DNA of 58,783 bases from Phycisphaerales bacterium (GTDB lineage: Bacteria; Planctomycetota; Phycisphaerae; Phycisphaerales; SM1A02). The notes beneath the pieces were generated by a model that was not told the origin of the DNA, did not search any database, and saw only the letters and a program-made list of their open reading frames with translations. The position numbers were made by a program, and so were the translations under genes. The stretch spans positions 31,483-90,265 of the forward strand of contig JAKVBT010000011.1 of NCBI GenBank assembly GCA_022446905.1, read 5' to 3'. Numbering within the stretch: the first letter of the stretch is position 1; each line of letters starts with the position of its first letter. Positions 16,278 to 23,651 of this stretch are shown here, piece by piece.

Positions 16278-18959
16278 TTACTTGTCTGTCAGGTTGATTG
16301 CCTGAGGTATTTCATCTGCCGTATCAATGACGCGTCGGTAGAGATCAAGTCGATCCTGATTGGATTCCAGTTTGGATAGGGCGACCAATGCTGCGTTGGC
16401 AGCCTTTTGGTTGCCGGCTCGAATCGCAGCAGCCAGATCGATAGAGGCTTGAGCGAGTTCTTCAGAAGGTGGTTCGGTCATCAGCGTCCAAACATCCACG
16501 ATGGCATCCCGGCCAACGACTTTGACCGGGCCGATTTCCAAGAGTGACTGCTGTTGGCTCAATTGCGATTTGGTTGTGCCGTCGAGCAGGATGTTGGTGC
16601 CGAACTGTTTGTTCGCCGATTCCAGCCGAGCTGCAAGATTGGCGACATCGCCGATCACGGTGTAGTCATTCAACTCAGGTGGTGCTCCACAGTCGCCAAC
16701 AATGGCCTCGCCAGTGGCAATGCCGATCCTCAATCCAAGGTGTGTTTCTCCGGCTGGAAACGATTTGTTTAAATCGGCCATGAACCGTTGGCAGGAGATA
16801 GCAGCTCGCGCTGCTAATGCGGCTTGGTCTGCTTGGGTGCCAAACGCCGACCAGAATGCAAGGAATCCATCGCCGAGAAACTTGTTGAGGTAGGCACCAT
16901 GGTCCGTGACTCGACGGGTTAATCCCGCCATCGCATTGTTGAGCAGCGCTACAGTTTCTTCGCTGTCCAATTGTTCGCTGATGGTTGTGAAACCTGCGAG
17001 GTCACCAAACATCACGCAGACTTCACGCCGTACACCACGCATGCTCAACGCATCTGGGTCGCGGGCGAGTTCATCGACCAAAATATCTGGAACACGGGCT
17101 CGGAACTGTCGATTGATTCTGCGTTTCTCTCGCTGTACCACGACAGCTCGGGCGGCAGTGCCGCCTGCCCAAGACATGGTGATGCCTACGAGCGGTGCAG
17201 CGAGCGGCATCAAGATGTGAGCTTGTGCAAACAGGAGGCTCGTTGCTCCAATCCACCCACCAGCGATTAGTAGAGTGCTGATAGTGGTTGGCCAAGCGGT
17301 CAGAGTCGCGGTCAGCAGTGCGATGATTAATCCCAAGGCAGCCGCCATGATGCTTGACCACCATGCTGGGAATTCACTGAGGGTGCGTTGTTGCAGCACC
17401 ATGTCCGCCATTGCAGCGTGCACCATCACTCCTGGAGTTCGAGCCCCAGCAGCTGTGGGAACAAAGTCCGCTGTGGTTCCAGTGCCAGTCCAGCCAATGA
17501 ATACCAAGTGGTCATTGACATGCTCTCGCAGCGACGCTTCTACAGCTGCGATTCGCGCAGCAGTATCTGCAGCAGCACGACGAGCCAATCGCCAGTCGAG
17601 CATGCGCTGCATCATGGATCGGGTTGTGAGGTCGGCGCCTACCAGTGCTTCTTCAAGTGCTGCAGTGGAATAAACATCGCCCAGTGCAAACGAAATTTCT
17701 TCTTCAATTAGCGCCTGAGTATCTGCAGACATGAGGTCCTGCCCCTCATCAATAGAGATGGCGAGGGCAGGAAGGAGGTCAGCGGAGGCCGACTTTTGCA
17801 GTGTGCTTTGCGCTTTATGAAGTTCACGTGAGCGGCCGAGCATGACGACCTCGCCGATGGACAAGTGTCCAGCAAATCGTTCATCTTCTGATTTTCGGTG
17901 AAGATCTGGCCAGTAGATTCCATGTTCACCACGGGGCCAAGAGACTGTGATGGCCTTGTCTAGCAAAGCAAACTGCAGGTTGCCCATCAGCAGCGTATCC
18001 GCTGTCATGTCAATTTCTTCAGAAGGAATGTTGAGATAGCGTGCGGCTGCGGCCAAGCCAAGTGGAAGGATTGCTTCTTTATGTCCAATAGGCTGGCTCG
18101 CATGAATGCGACGTACTCCGCCATCTTGGTCGCGCCGGACAATATTCACGTAGCCAATACCAGCACTATCTTGGGCAAACGACGGCAGCGGAAAGCGATC
18201 AGCAACTGTTGGCGGCTGTGATCGACTGACCACAAGGTTGCCATGAATCACCTGCCTGCCCTGCATCTGCAGTAGGGCTGCGTCTATGGTTGGCTGCAAC
18301 GCACCTCCGCGATTCCCAGCCAAGGCGTACAGTTGTTCTGTTGTAGCGCCTTCATTGGCTAAATCATGAATGGCGCGGCGCCTTAAGAGGTGCATGACAG
18401 TGTTCGCCGCAGCCAAATCAGATTTGGTCATCGAGGTGGTGTTATCACCTGGGGTCCAAGAAAGATCGGTGCGTAGGTTTTGCAATGCGGCGTTCAAACC
18501 TTCTGCGGTGCCGCCCGCTTCGTCCCATCGTGTCTGCAATTCATCCGGCATCAGCAGCGCGCCGAGCACCACAGTGTGATCAATGGTGTCGGCCAATTGC
18601 ATGTCATGGTGAATTTGTGCGTGTGGAGGGGTTGGTGAGACAGTCGGTTGCTGCGGGTCTGCGAGATCCAGATCTACCGCGATGGTTCTTGCACCGGCAC
18701 GTTGCAATTCGCTGATGGCGTGGGCAAGGTCGGTGCGTGGCCAAGGCCAACGGCCAAGCCTTTCGAGCGCCCGATCATCGATATCGACCATGACGATGCG
18801 GTCGTCCATGGGAGCCACATCCTGAGGAAAGGTGCGCTGGACATAGTCCAGCAATTGGTCGCTCCAGGTCGTAAAGACGCCGGCTCGATCAAGCAAAACG
18901 ACCAAGAGCGTCATCACAACGCTGGCCGACAGGATGCGGGTATCAGTCTGAATGCTCAA
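16278..18959 (-). CDS. CHASE2-domain class III adenylate/guanylate cyclase
   Basis: 893 residues. One membrane helix (about 10-28), a large extracytoplasmic CHASE2 sensor region (about 30-525, beginning DQLLDYVQRTFP and DDRIVMVDIDDRALERLGRW), then three closely spaced membrane helices (about 530-610), then a class III cyclase domain (about 640-830). The cyclase has MFGDLAGFT and LGDGFLAFW with the two metal Asp residues, YLNKFLGDG with the substrate Lys, and DYTVIGDVANLAARLE with the catalytic Asn and Arg. All catalytic positions look intact, so it should make cAMP (or cGMP) in response to an envelope signal. The pairing with a FecR protein upstream is a recurring arrangement for CHASE2 cyclases. 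The region just after CHASE2 (about 385-500) is long and partly helical. Confidence 0.92.
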   Translation of the reverse strand: MSIQTDTRILSASVVMTLLVVLLDRAGVFTTWSDQLLDYVQRTFPQDVAPMDDRIVMVDIDDRALERLGRWPWPRTDLAHAISELQRAGARTIAVDLDLADPQQPTVSPTPPHAQIHHDMQLADTIDHTVVLGALLMPDELQTRWDEAGGTAEGLNAALQNLRTDLSWTPGDNTTSMTKSDLAAANTVMHLLRRRAIHDLANEGATTEQLYALAGNRGGALQPTIDAALLQMQGRQVIHGNLVVSRSQPPTVADRFPLPSFAQDSAGIGYVNIVRRDQDGGVRRIHASQPIGHKEAILPLGLAAAARYLNIPSEEIDMTADTLLMGNLQFALLDKAITVSWPRGEHGIYWPDLHRKSEDERFAGHLSIGEVVMLGRSRELHKAQSTLQKSASADLLPALAISIDEGQDLMSADTQALIEEEISFALGDVYSTAALEEALVGADLTTRSMMQRMLDWRLARRAAADTAARIAAVEASLREHVNDHLVFIGWTGTGTTADFVPTAAGARTPGVMVHAAMADMVLQQRTLSEFPAWWSSIMAAALGLIIALLTATLTAWPTTISTLLIAGGWIGATSLLFAQAHILMPLAAPLVGITMSWAGGTAARAVVVQREKRRINRQFRARVPDILVDELARDPDALSMRGVRREVCVMFGDLAGFTTISEQLDSEETVALLNNAMAGLTRRVTDHGAYLNKFLGDGFLAFWSAFGTQADQAALAARAAISCQRFMADLNKSFPAGETHLGLRIGIATGEAIVGDCGAPPELNDYTVIGDVANLAARLESANKQFGTNILLDGTTKSQLSQQQSLLEIGPVKVVGRDAIVDVWTLMTEPPSEELAQASIDLAAAIRAGNQKAANAALVALSKLESNQDRLDLYRRVIDTADEIPQAINLTDK

Positions 18960-19009
18960 TGCGCCACAAGCGTATCAGGCCCCTGTGGTGCTTCGCAAAG
19001 TTCTCAAGA

Positions 19010-20563
19010 TCAGGGGCAGAATGGGCAGTCGTCGCCTGTCTCAACGTTCCCGCCGTAGTTCGGGTCCTGGAGCCCATATCCATATGGGGTGAGACCTTGC
19101 TGTTCGTTGTAGATCAGACCTTCAATAGCCTGGGCAAATGCTGCTCGGCACACCTCGATCTGGTTGCCGTCCCCATCAAATGTCTGCATGCAGAAGGTGT
19201 TGATCGATGCGGCCATCACACTGAGATCTTCCGAGTTGGAAAATGGCTGGCCCGACCAATTTTGATCGCCATAGTCGAGTATGCGCTGATAAGCGTTTGC
19301 AAGCGATGACTCGCCTGTGGGCAGCGGAGCACCCCAAGGAACATGGAGCATCGTCATGCCATCGTGTTCATGTAGGTAGTTAGACCGGCTTGGGTCATAA
19401 AATCCGGTGTGGGCATAGAGGCCATTTTCGAAGTTGGCCGCAATGCGATGCCCATGTGGGTTGTATGGATCGACATGGGTCGGCACATTCTCAAAGTGAA
19501 AGTCCCAGTAGAGGGCTGTCGCAACTGCCCCACGGTCCTCAGGCAGAAGGATGCCATTTGCAAATGTCCGATCTGTAATTGGATTGACTCCGCCATGCTC
19601 TTGGTCGAAGTACCACGAGTATCCAGGCATACCGAAGTAGTTGTCATCTTCGTAGACCAGATCCTCAAGAATCTCCTCGTTGATCTCCTGCTGCTGGTCC
19701 GCCAATAGGATGCGAGTCGATTGATTGATCGGGTCTGAATTCGAGACTGCCTGGGTGGTCTGGTCGGACGCGTCCTGGAGATCCTGAGCCTCTGCCGCGA
19801 TCAGCGGAGGCGGGCCCGCGGTCTGGAATGCTTCAGCACTGGCTGGATCAGGAGAAGCCTGTGTCGAGATGGCATTGCCCGACATCAGGTGTTGCACCTT
19901 GCTGCCGTAGTACTTCATCGCGATTGCCTTCATGGCGTTGGTTCGTGCACCAACGACCCGGGTGCCCTTGAGCGCGCTATGCGATACCGCCATGCCGGTA
20001 CCCCGAACAGCCAGCGCGCCTGAAGGAGTGAGTACCGAGAAGTCATTGGTGAGTCCCACTTGGCCGACTTGGAGGTCGGCACGTCCACGATTGACCTGAA
20101 TTGCAGTGCGAAGCACGTCGCCAGCATGGACAATCTCCGGAAGTGAAACCCGGGATCCGCTGTCGATGAGCACATTGGCATTGAGGCCAACTCGCAGCAG
20201 CATCCACGACCGGAGTCCTGTGCGAATGATGGCACCAGGTTTGATGATGTCATCTTTGCTGGCTTTCTTCCAAGGCGCTTCAGGATTGGCACGCCATTGC
20301 ACTCGCCCGGTGACATCCATGACCACGGCGCGGAGCACCTTAATCTCGTCTTTCTCGAGGGGCTTGACGGACTCAAGGGCGACTTGTTTGAGCATCTCAA
20401 GGCGGCGCTGCGCCCCTTGGCTCTGTAGGCCAGGTGCTGGGGCGAGGCTTTCCTGAGTGGTATTGGTTTCAACTGGGGCGTTGTCCTGAGCAACAGCCAG
20501 CGATACAGGGCTGCTGGCCAGAGCAGCGATGAGCATGGGAATCATGGAGATGCGTGCAATCAT
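19010..20563 (-). CDS. Secreted FecR-domain protein
   Basis: 517 residues. Signal peptide 1-26 (ends LAVAQ). A FecR-like beta domain lies at about 75-200 (TGRVQWRANPEAPWKKA, PGAIIRTGLRSWMLLRVG, FSVLTPSGALAVRGTG). The C-terminal ~300 residues are acidic and Pro/Gln-rich, with no known domain, and end in DDCPFCP. FecR domains outside iron transport are often periplasmic sensors paired with CHASE2 cyclases, as here. The ATG overlaps the stop of the upstream lipoprotein gene (ATGA) and the stop lies 50 nt before the cyclase start, so the gene is inside one operon. There is no sigma factor or TonB receptor, so a FecIR iron system is not supported. Confidence 0.85.
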   Translation of the reverse strand: MIARISMIPMLIAALASSPVSLAVAQDNAPVETNTTQESLAPAPGLQSQGAQRRLEMLKQVALESVKPLEKDEIKVLRAVVMDVTGRVQWRANPEAPWKKASKDDIIKPGAIIRTGLRSWMLLRVGLNANVLIDSGSRVSLPEIVHAGDVLRTAIQVNRGRADLQVGQVGLTNDFSVLTPSGALAVRGTGMAVSHSALKGTRVVGARTNAMKAIAMKYYGSKVQHLMSGNAISTQASPDPASAEAFQTAGPPPLIAAEAQDLQDASDQTTQAVSNSDPINQSTRILLADQQQEINEEILEDLVYEDDNYFGMPGYSWYFDQEHGGVNPITDRTFANGILLPEDRGAVATALYWDFHFENVPTHVDPYNPHGHRIAANFENGLYAHTGFYDPSRSNYLHEHDGMTMLHVPWGAPLPTGESSLANAYQRILDYGDQNWSGQPFSNSEDLSVMAASINTFCMQTFDGDGNQIEVCRAAFAQAIEGLIYNEQQGLTPYGYGLQDPNYGGNVETGDDCPFCP

Positions 20564-21237
20564 GGTGCAACCTCGATGGCATCTGTTGCCGTTGGTGTCG
20601 GAGCAGGTGATGCTGTCTGATCCGAGGCGGGCGTGCCTTGCGGGCCCCCCGCGTTGATGGCCTCCTTGGAAGCCGGTGGCGTACTGGGCCTCTTTGCTGC
20701 TTGATCACGGGCAGCCAAGGCCATATCCAACCACTGTTGCTGCTCCGTAGCGGCAATCAGGGCTAAAAACTCAGACCCGGTGAGGGCCTCGTTCTCCGTT
20801 ATGCCTGGAAGTAGCCCCATGTGAACCAGTTCTCGGGTGGAATATCGAGGAATTTTCCCCATAAGCCGCATGGACAGACCACCCTGCACATCCAGTATGT
20901 GGCAGACGCATACAGCGATCATGCCGACGCGGGCGGATTCTTTGGCCTGGAGTTTGATGTCTTTCTTGAGCCATCCCCTGCGTTGTGCGGCTTCTAGCCG
21001 TTGATTCCAGTCCGCTGGTGGCGGGGATTCTTGCACGAGCAGCAGGAGTCCATGCAGGGCATCGTCATTGGTGGTCACAGATTGTGATTCGAGCGTATCC
21101 CAGAAGTCCAATGAATCGTCACTGGTTGGCCACTGAACGACGGCTGACTTTTCCACAGTGCTACGTTCCGTGAGTCCGCAACCAACAAGTGATATGAGAA
21201 GTCCAATTGAAACAAGTAGGCGGAATTCAGAACGCAT
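20560..21237 (-). CDS. Lipoprotein of unknown function in the FecR-cyclase operon
   Basis: 225 residues from the ATG at 21237, with AGGA 8 nt upstream; the frame extends 84 nt further but the signal starts here. The signal peptide ends in a canonical lipobox L-V-G-C20, so the protein is a lipoprotein. The body has a helical middle (residues about 60-165) without a recognised family, and a low-complexity Ala/Pro/Thr C-terminus. The start overlaps the end of the beta-barrel gene by 11 nt and the end overlaps the FecR gene by 4 nt, so the three are coupled. It could be a barrel partner or an envelope sensor component. Confidence 0.8.
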   Translation of the reverse strand: MRSEFRLLVSIGLLISLVGCGLTERSTVEKSAVVQWPTSDDSLDFWDTLESQSVTTNDDALHGLLLLVQESPPPADWNQRLEAAQRRGWLKKDIKLQAKESARVGMIAVCVCHILDVQGGLSMRLMGKIPRYSTRELVHMGLLPGITENEALTGSEFLALIAATEQQQWLDMALAARDQAAKRPSTPPASKEAINAGGPQGTPASDQTASPAPTPTATDAIEVAP

Positions 21238-22723
21238 AGCTGATTCCTCCATAGACGAATTGGCGAACTTGATCAGCGAACGTATCTGCCGGATTGCCGC
21301 GGTTGGGTATGAAGAGGCCATACCGGAAATTGAAACTCACATCGCTGGTAATCCGCCAGTCAAGGCGTATGTCCGTTTCCCACCCGATCCAGCGCTGATT
21401 CGTTGTTGGTACCGAGGCTGGCGAGCCAACGGTGGTCTTGCCAAAGAGGAAGACATCGAGACCAATTCGGAGGTCATTGGGCCGCTTTGGATTGATGGGT
21501 ATGGCGGTGCTCCCGCCAATTCGAGCCATGAGCAAGTTCGTGATGTTTGGTGCCAGTGCGAGGCCAGTATTGATGTACCCAAGACTGTTGAATGCTCGAT
21601 CATTCGACCCCGTCTGGTTTCCGCCAAGGGTGTTGGCACTTGCGAGGCGGTCGCCATCTCCGGTACCGAAGGCCAGTGTGCATTCGATTCGTGAAAGTGA
21701 ATCATCACGTGCCATGTAGACCATATTGAGTACGCCCGCCCATGCCTCAATGGACTCTTCAGTTTGAATCCACGCAGTGCCAGCTGGATTGATAAATGGC
21801 GTAGATAGGCCATTGCCGTTCTCATACACCATTTCAAGGGAATACAAAAACTGGTTGCCGATTGAGCCGTTGGATCCAAATGACAGGTAGTTGGAGTCGT
21901 AGTGATACTCAACAGGGATGAGGGGTGGGCCAGGCCCAGGGTTGACCAACACCAAGCGATCATCATTGTGGTCACGCTGCATGAAGTAGGACACAAATGG
22001 AGAGATTTCAGGGGTGAGTTCGTATTCGGCACGGACTGCGTAGGCGCGTCGATGTGTATCGGTGTCGTAATTGGGTCGTGAAATGTCGAAGTCGTACAGT
22101 CCACTGCGTGCACTGGTGCCGACCAGTCCTTCGATAGAGAGCTTGTCCCAGCTCAGTCGCATCTTGGCAGCGTAGAGATCGTTGCTCCAGACAAGGCCTG
22201 AGTTCCAGTTGACGAATTGTCTGCCGACTCGGATGTTGAAGTCAAAGTCGCCCTTGGCGCCTTCCGTAGCCTGTTGCCAGTTGGCTAGATCGAATTCGTA
22301 CCAGTATCGGTTTCCGATGGGGTCGAGAAGATCACTCTCGGTGTCGCTGTTGTAATAGTCGCTGTAAAGAAATCTGAGGTTGCCAAAGAACCGATGTCCT
22401 CCGGCAATCGTCGCCTGCATGTACGCATTGGCTTCATATTGTCGCAGGCCGTAGGGCTCACGCTGGGCATTGTCCAGTTTTGCCCAGCCAAGACGAATGG
22501 ATGCGCCATAGTCAAAGGTCATTTGCTCACCGAGGGTCTGTCCTCGGTGTTCATCAAGCCTGCGCTGAATCTCGGCATCGAGCATCTGCTGTTCGAGCCG
22601 ATTGATCAGGGCCGTTTCGCGGTCTTGTGCCATTGCGGGCCCGGTCGCCCAGCCCAGCATCGCGCCCACCATCAGTAGGGCGACAAGCAGACATTTTCTG
22701 GTCGTGGATCGGTGACTGTCCAA
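21227..22723 (-). CDS. Outer-membrane beta-barrel, alginate-export-like
   Basis: 498 residues from a TTG at 22723, chosen because AAGGAG lies exactly 6 nt upstream and the product then opens with a proper signal peptide (ends GPAMAQ, residue 33); the frame extends much further but without a ribosome site and into the divergent gene. A short coiled segment (RLEQQMLDAEIQRRLDE) leads into a long beta-rich region with alternating hydrophobic strands and a C-terminal ...QFVYGGISYAF ending in Phe, as in outer-membrane proteins. RVGRQFVNWNSG and the overall plan resemble the alginate-export (AlgE-like) family. It probably passes polysaccharide or another polymer across the outer membrane. It is the first gene of the operon ending with the Wzy-like polymerase. 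Confidence 0.75.
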   Translation of the reverse strand: MDSHRSTTRKCLLVALLMVGAMLGWATGPAMAQDRETALINRLEQQMLDAEIQRRLDEHRGQTLGEQMTFDYGASIRLGWAKLDNAQREPYGLRQYEANAYMQATIAGGHRFFGNLRFLYSDYYNSDTESDLLDPIGNRYWYEFDLANWQQATEGAKGDFDFNIRVGRQFVNWNSGLVWSNDLYAAKMRLSWDKLSIEGLVGTSARSGLYDFDISRPNYDTDTHRRAYAVRAEYELTPEISPFVSYFMQRDHNDDRLVLVNPGPGPPLIPVEYHYDSNYLSFGSNGSIGNQFLYSLEMVYENGNGLSTPFINPAGTAWIQTEESIEAWAGVLNMVYMARDDSLSRIECTLAFGTGDGDRLASANTLGGNQTGSNDRAFNSLGYINTGLALAPNITNLLMARIGGSTAIPINPKRPNDLRIGLDVFLFGKTTVGSPASVPTTNQRWIGWETDIRLDWRITSDVSFNFRYGLFIPNRGNPADTFADQVRQFVYGGISYAF

Positions 22724-22849
22724 TCGCCACTCCTTGGCTTCGAAGCCGGTTTGCAGGGTCAATCGGTAGGGCCGAACTTCTGTGCCGAAGTCTACCTTCA
22801 TTCGCTGAATGTGATGGCAAGAGAGGCCAAGGTATGGCACGATGGGGTC

Positions 22850-23596
22850 ATGCAAGTGGTCATAACAGGCATCGGCGACGCTTTCAGTGCACACCATCAT
22901 GGTTCCAGCTGCGTTGTGCTCGCCCCAGGGGGACATGTGGCCATCGACTGTCCTGGATCGGTCATGGCCATGTACCGCCAAGCCGCTGAGACCAGTGGCC
23001 TGACTCTGGGCGTGGAGAAGATTGACGACTTGGTGTTGACTCACCTGCATGGTGATCACAGCAATGGGTTGGAGGCCTTTGCCTTTGCTCGCCGTTATCT
23101 CTATCAGCCATCGACACGACCGAGGTTGCATGCACTCCCGGAGGTGCTCGCTCGGGTTTGGGACAAGCTTGCTCCAGCCATGGATGGAGCCACCCGTGCT
23201 GAGAGTGCGATGAGCACCTTGGAGGACTACTTCGAGCCATGTCCCATCGAGCCTGGTGTGCCCGTTGAGGTTGCAGGGCTCAAGATGGAAGTTCGGCGCA
23301 CAGCCCATTCTGTCCCGACAGCGGGGGTCCTGATGCGATCAGGGTCTGGGACACTGGGTTGGTCGGGTGATACGGAATTTGAAATGGCCCATATTGACTG
23401 GCTTGGACAGGCCGACTGCATCGTGCATGAATGCGGAGAGCACTTCAAGCACACACATTGGGCCGAGTTGGATTCTCTAAGCGAGGCCGTCAAGGAGAAG
23501 ATCCGGCTCATCCACCTGCCCGATGGCACTGAGGTGCCTGATGGTCCAATGCGTCCGCTGCGAGAGGGCGAAGTGTTGGACATGAAGAACTGCTGA
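22850..23596 (+). CDS. Metallo-beta-lactamase-fold hydrolase
   Basis: 248 residues from the ATG at 22850 (MQVVITGIGDAFSAHHHGS). The metal motif H-x-H-x-D-H is present as LTHLHGDHSNG (about residues 60-70), with later ligands in RTAHSVPTAG, SGDTEF and HECGEHF. The plan resembles RNase Z/phosphodiesterase-like members of the superfamily, but length and C-terminus do not decide between them. The gene is divergent from the beta-barrel operon (126 nt apart) and 55 nt upstream of gcvP on the same strand, so it may be co-transcribed with it. Confidence 0.85.
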   Translation: MQVVITGIGDAFSAHHHGSSCVVLAPGGHVAIDCPGSVMAMYRQAAETSGLTLGVEKIDDLVLTHLHGDHSNGLEAFAFARRYLYQPSTRPRLHALPEVLARVWDKLAPAMDGATRAESAMSTLEDYFEPCPIEPGVPVEVAGLKMEVRRTAHSVPTAGVLMRSGSGTLGWSGDTEFEMAHIDWLGQADCIVHECGEHFKHTHWAELDSLSEAVKEKIRLIHLPDGTEVPDGPMRPLREGEVLDMKNC

Positions 23597-23651
23597 CAAG
23601 GCTCCAACCTCCTACAATAGGTCACTATTCCCCCGGATTCTTTGGGGCATC

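Noticed and set aside
19010-20563. FecR as part of an iron-uptake signalling system
   Set aside because: There is no ECF sigma factor or TonB-dependent receptor nearby; the neighbour is a CHASE2 cyclase.
21337-22113. A 258-codon alternative frame on the minus strand
   Set aside because: It lies in another frame within the beta-barrel gene and has no coherent protein features.
22724-23308. N-terminal extension of the beta-barrel gene up to 23308
   Set aside because: It runs through the divergent MBL gene and lacks a ribosome site; the TTG at 22723 has a perfect Shine-Dalgarno and opens a signal peptide.
23597-23651. Glycine riboswitch upstream of gcvP
   Set aside because: The gap to the upstream gene is only 55 nt, too short, and no matching structure is seen.
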